Source: Synechococcales cyanobacterium CRU_2_2
Lineage (GTDB): Bacteria; Cyanobacteriota; Cyanobacteriia; PCC-9006; JAAUQQ01
Length of the DNA stretch: 36,966 nucleotides
Direction: 5' to 3'
Assembly: GCA_012034805.1 (NCBI GenBank)
Contig: JAAUOP010000038.1
Coordinates: 1 to 36,966 of the forward strand
Below, piece after piece: positions 35,556 to 36,966 of the stretch. The position numbers and the translations under genes are program-made. The notes beneath the pieces were generated by a model, which searched no databases, was not told the origin of the DNA, and saw only the letters and a list, made by a program, of their open reading frames with translations. Positions within the stretch are counted from its first letter, which is position 1. Each line of letters begins with the position of its first letter.

Positions 35556-36966
35556 AGAATTCCTTGTGTGTTGCTTGGGCTGCCCAGGCCGCGACACTAT
35601 CCGCCAGGGTTTTAGCCAACTGAATTTGGGAAGCTTCATCAACAATCCACTCGAATTCCTCGGGATTGATCATAAAACCCAGCTCCAGCAGGAGGGCAGG
35701 CGTGAGGCTCGGTCGGGTCAGTGCCAAATTATTCCAGAAGACCCCGTAGGAGGGACGCTTGAGTTTTTGAGTCAAATCATCATGCAAGAATTGGGCGAGG
35801 CCGTGAACCTGGGGGTGATACCAAAATATGCCGATGCCGCGTGTATTGGCCGCGTCGCCGTTATCGGGTAGAGCGTTGTAGTGTAAACTTAGGGCCAGAT
35901 CTGGCTGGGCCGCCACCATGCGATCGACCCGATCTTGCGGATACAAGTCATCGTCGCCTTCCCGCGCCATGATCACCGTCGCGCCGTGCTTTTTCAACTC
36001 ATCGCGAAACAACTTCGATACCTTCAGGGCCACATCTTTTTCGGGATAGCCCGTCGGCCCCCGCGCCCCCAAGTCCTCCGCGCCCCCGTGGCCCGGATCG
36101 ACAAATATTTTCATGCCCTTGAGCGGGGAAGCCTTTGGCGTTTGGGGGGGGTGCTTGAGCGACAGGATGAGGCTAGTTCCTTCATAGCGGGTTTTGAACC
36201 CCCACTGTTGGGCGGTTTTGAACCTGATGGTGTAGTTGACTTCGCCGGGGCGGGGCTGCTGCCAGTCGAGGCGATCGATAACCGGATCCTGGCCCGTATA
36301 AATGGTGTCCGTCTGCGCCGTGGTGTTGTACAGCGTCAGCGTCAGACTGTCGGTCGCTTGGCTGATGTTAATCGGCACCGGCGTTTGCAAGGGGAACACC
36401 ACCTCCGTCCAACCACCCTGGACTCGACTGCTAAGGCTGCGAATCACACTTGCAGGCGGAACAGCTGCGGTGGTGAGGGTGGTCTCGCTGGCTTTGATCC
36501 AAGCGCCATAATCCAGGCGCAACCAGTCACCTTCTTTCCCGGTAATGCTGGCTTTTGTGCCCTGGGGGAGTGGGGTCAAACGCGAGTAGCTAGAACTGGG
36601 GCCGGTGCGGGCGATGCCCTCTGGGGCCGTTACGGTGGCCACGGTAATGGGTTCGGGAGAAAGAATTTCAAGCTGACCGGCAGCGGCTTCGGTCTTGGTT
36701 TGGCCTTTGAGCTTGAGCTCGTACTGGGGTTGCAAGCTTCCGGCAGTGGTAAAGCGGGTGCAGGCTTGGTATTTGCCTGCGACGCTGCGGGCAGTGGGGG
36801 TATTGCGTCCGGTGAGCACAGCGGAATTTTCCGGCAAATCAACGCTGGCACTCACCTCGATGAGCGGCAGCAGCCGAGATCCGAGCCGCACGGAAACCTG
36901 GGCCTGGGGAGGGGCGATCGCCCCAAAACACACCCGCTCGCCCACCTGCCTGGCCCAATTTACCCT
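35545..36966 (-). CDS. N-acetylmuramoyl-L-alanine amidase with AMIN and SH3 domains (5' end cut by window)
   Basis: The - strand frame is open from the right edge to TGA at 35545 (474 codons seen); a GTG at 36945 is probably internal. From N to C there is a beta-rich stretch, an SH3b-like domain (GIARTGPSSSYSRLTPLPQG), and an AMIN domain (WTEVVFPLQTPVPINISQAT). The amidase_3 domain has Zn-ligand motifs VDPGHGGAEDLG, PEKDVAL and LSLHYNALPD, plus LLLELGFMIN holding the catalytic Glu. It cleaves the amide between MurNAc and L-Ala in peptidoglycan, with roles in septal splitting and in cell-cell communication of filamentous cyanobacteria. The signal peptide must lie outside the window. It overlaps the GT39 start by 11 bases, so the two are probably co-transcribed. 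Confidence 0.93.
   Translation of the reverse strand, partial: RVNWARQVGERVCFGAIAPPQAQVSVRLGSRLLPLIEVSASVDLPENSAVLTGRNTPTARSVAGKYQACTRFTTAGSLQPQYELKLKGQTKTEAAAGQLEILSPEPITVATVTAPEGIARTGPSSSYSRLTPLPQGTKASITGKEGDWLRLDYGAWIKASETTLTTAAVPPASVIRSLSSRVQGGWTEVVFPLQTPVPINISQATDSLTLTLYNTTAQTDTIYTGQDPVIDRLDWQQPRPGEVNYTIRFKTAQQWGFKTRYEGTSLILSLKHPPQTPKASPLKGMKIFVDPGHGGAEDLGARGPTGYPEKDVALKVSKLFRDELKKHGATVIMAREGDDDLYPQDRVDRMVAAQPDLALSLHYNALPDNGDAANTRGIGIFWYHPQVHGLAQFLHDDLTQKLKRPSYGVFWNNLALTRPSLTPALLLELGFMINPEEFEWIVDEASQIQLAKTLADSVAAWAAQATHKEFYDR

Overview
The window is chromosomal DNA from a cyanobacterium. The octamer GCGATCGC (HIP1), heavily over-represented in many cyanobacterial genomes, recurs throughout both coding and intergenic DNA. 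The recognisable genes include typical cyanobacterial ones: a Ycf46-type AAA protein, a MenG/UbiE methyltransferase of phylloquinone synthesis, a pyruvate kinase with a C-terminal PEP-mobile domain, and a multi-gene exopolysaccharide cluster. I cannot name the species from sequence alone.

Layout. 1-6.7 kb: envelope and secreted proteins, namely a TPR protein running off the left edge, a Pro/Tyr-rich protein with a C-terminal outer-membrane barrel, a lipoprotein, an Ig-like secreted protein, and a possible 58-residue gene. 6.7-10.8 kb: MoxR ATPase, pyruvate kinase, and ketol-acid reductoisomerase followed by a good terminator. 11.4-23.2 kb: a surface polysaccharide region. One GT2 is on the + strand. 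On the - strand, reading 23.2 to 12.6 kb, lie two GT4 glycosyltransferases, a Wzc-like copolymerase/kinase, a Wzy/O-antigen-ligase-like polymerase, a third GT4, a Wzx-like flippase and a GT2. 23.9-29.3 kb (+): a nucleotide-sugar module of glucose-1-phosphate cytidylyltransferase (rfbF), an L-2-hydroxyglutarate oxidase-like flavoprotein, an NAD-dependent epimerase/dehydratase, an RmlC-like epimerase and an SAF-domain oxidoreductase. 29.8-37 kb: a DUF445 membrane protein, MenG, Ycf46, an ArnT-like GT39 transferase, and an AMIN/SH3/amidase_3 cell-wall amidase cut by the right edge.

Together the central genes look like a Wzx/Wzy-type capsule or exopolysaccharide assembly line. The GTs build a repeat unit, Wzx flips it, Wzy polymerises it and the Wzc-like protein controls length and export. 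The rfbF module could supply an unusual CDP-activated sugar. No initiating sugar-phosphate transferase (WbaP/WecA) and no Wza-type outer-membrane exporter is present here, so the system is incomplete in this window.

Two patterns stand out. First, five genes, all in surface-sugar functions (Wzy-like, two GT4s, the epimerase, the GT39), are each broken by the same lesion: one T too few in a coding-strand T run, so that adding one T (or a -1 slip) restores a full-length protein. Comparable or longer T runs in other genes of the window are intact. This could be phase variation, slippage-based expression, real decay, or homopolymer errors in the assembly. Second, short perfect or near-perfect tandem duplications (units of about 10-37 bp, often 15 bp and therefore in frame) occur at about ten unrelated places, both inside genes and at their starts.
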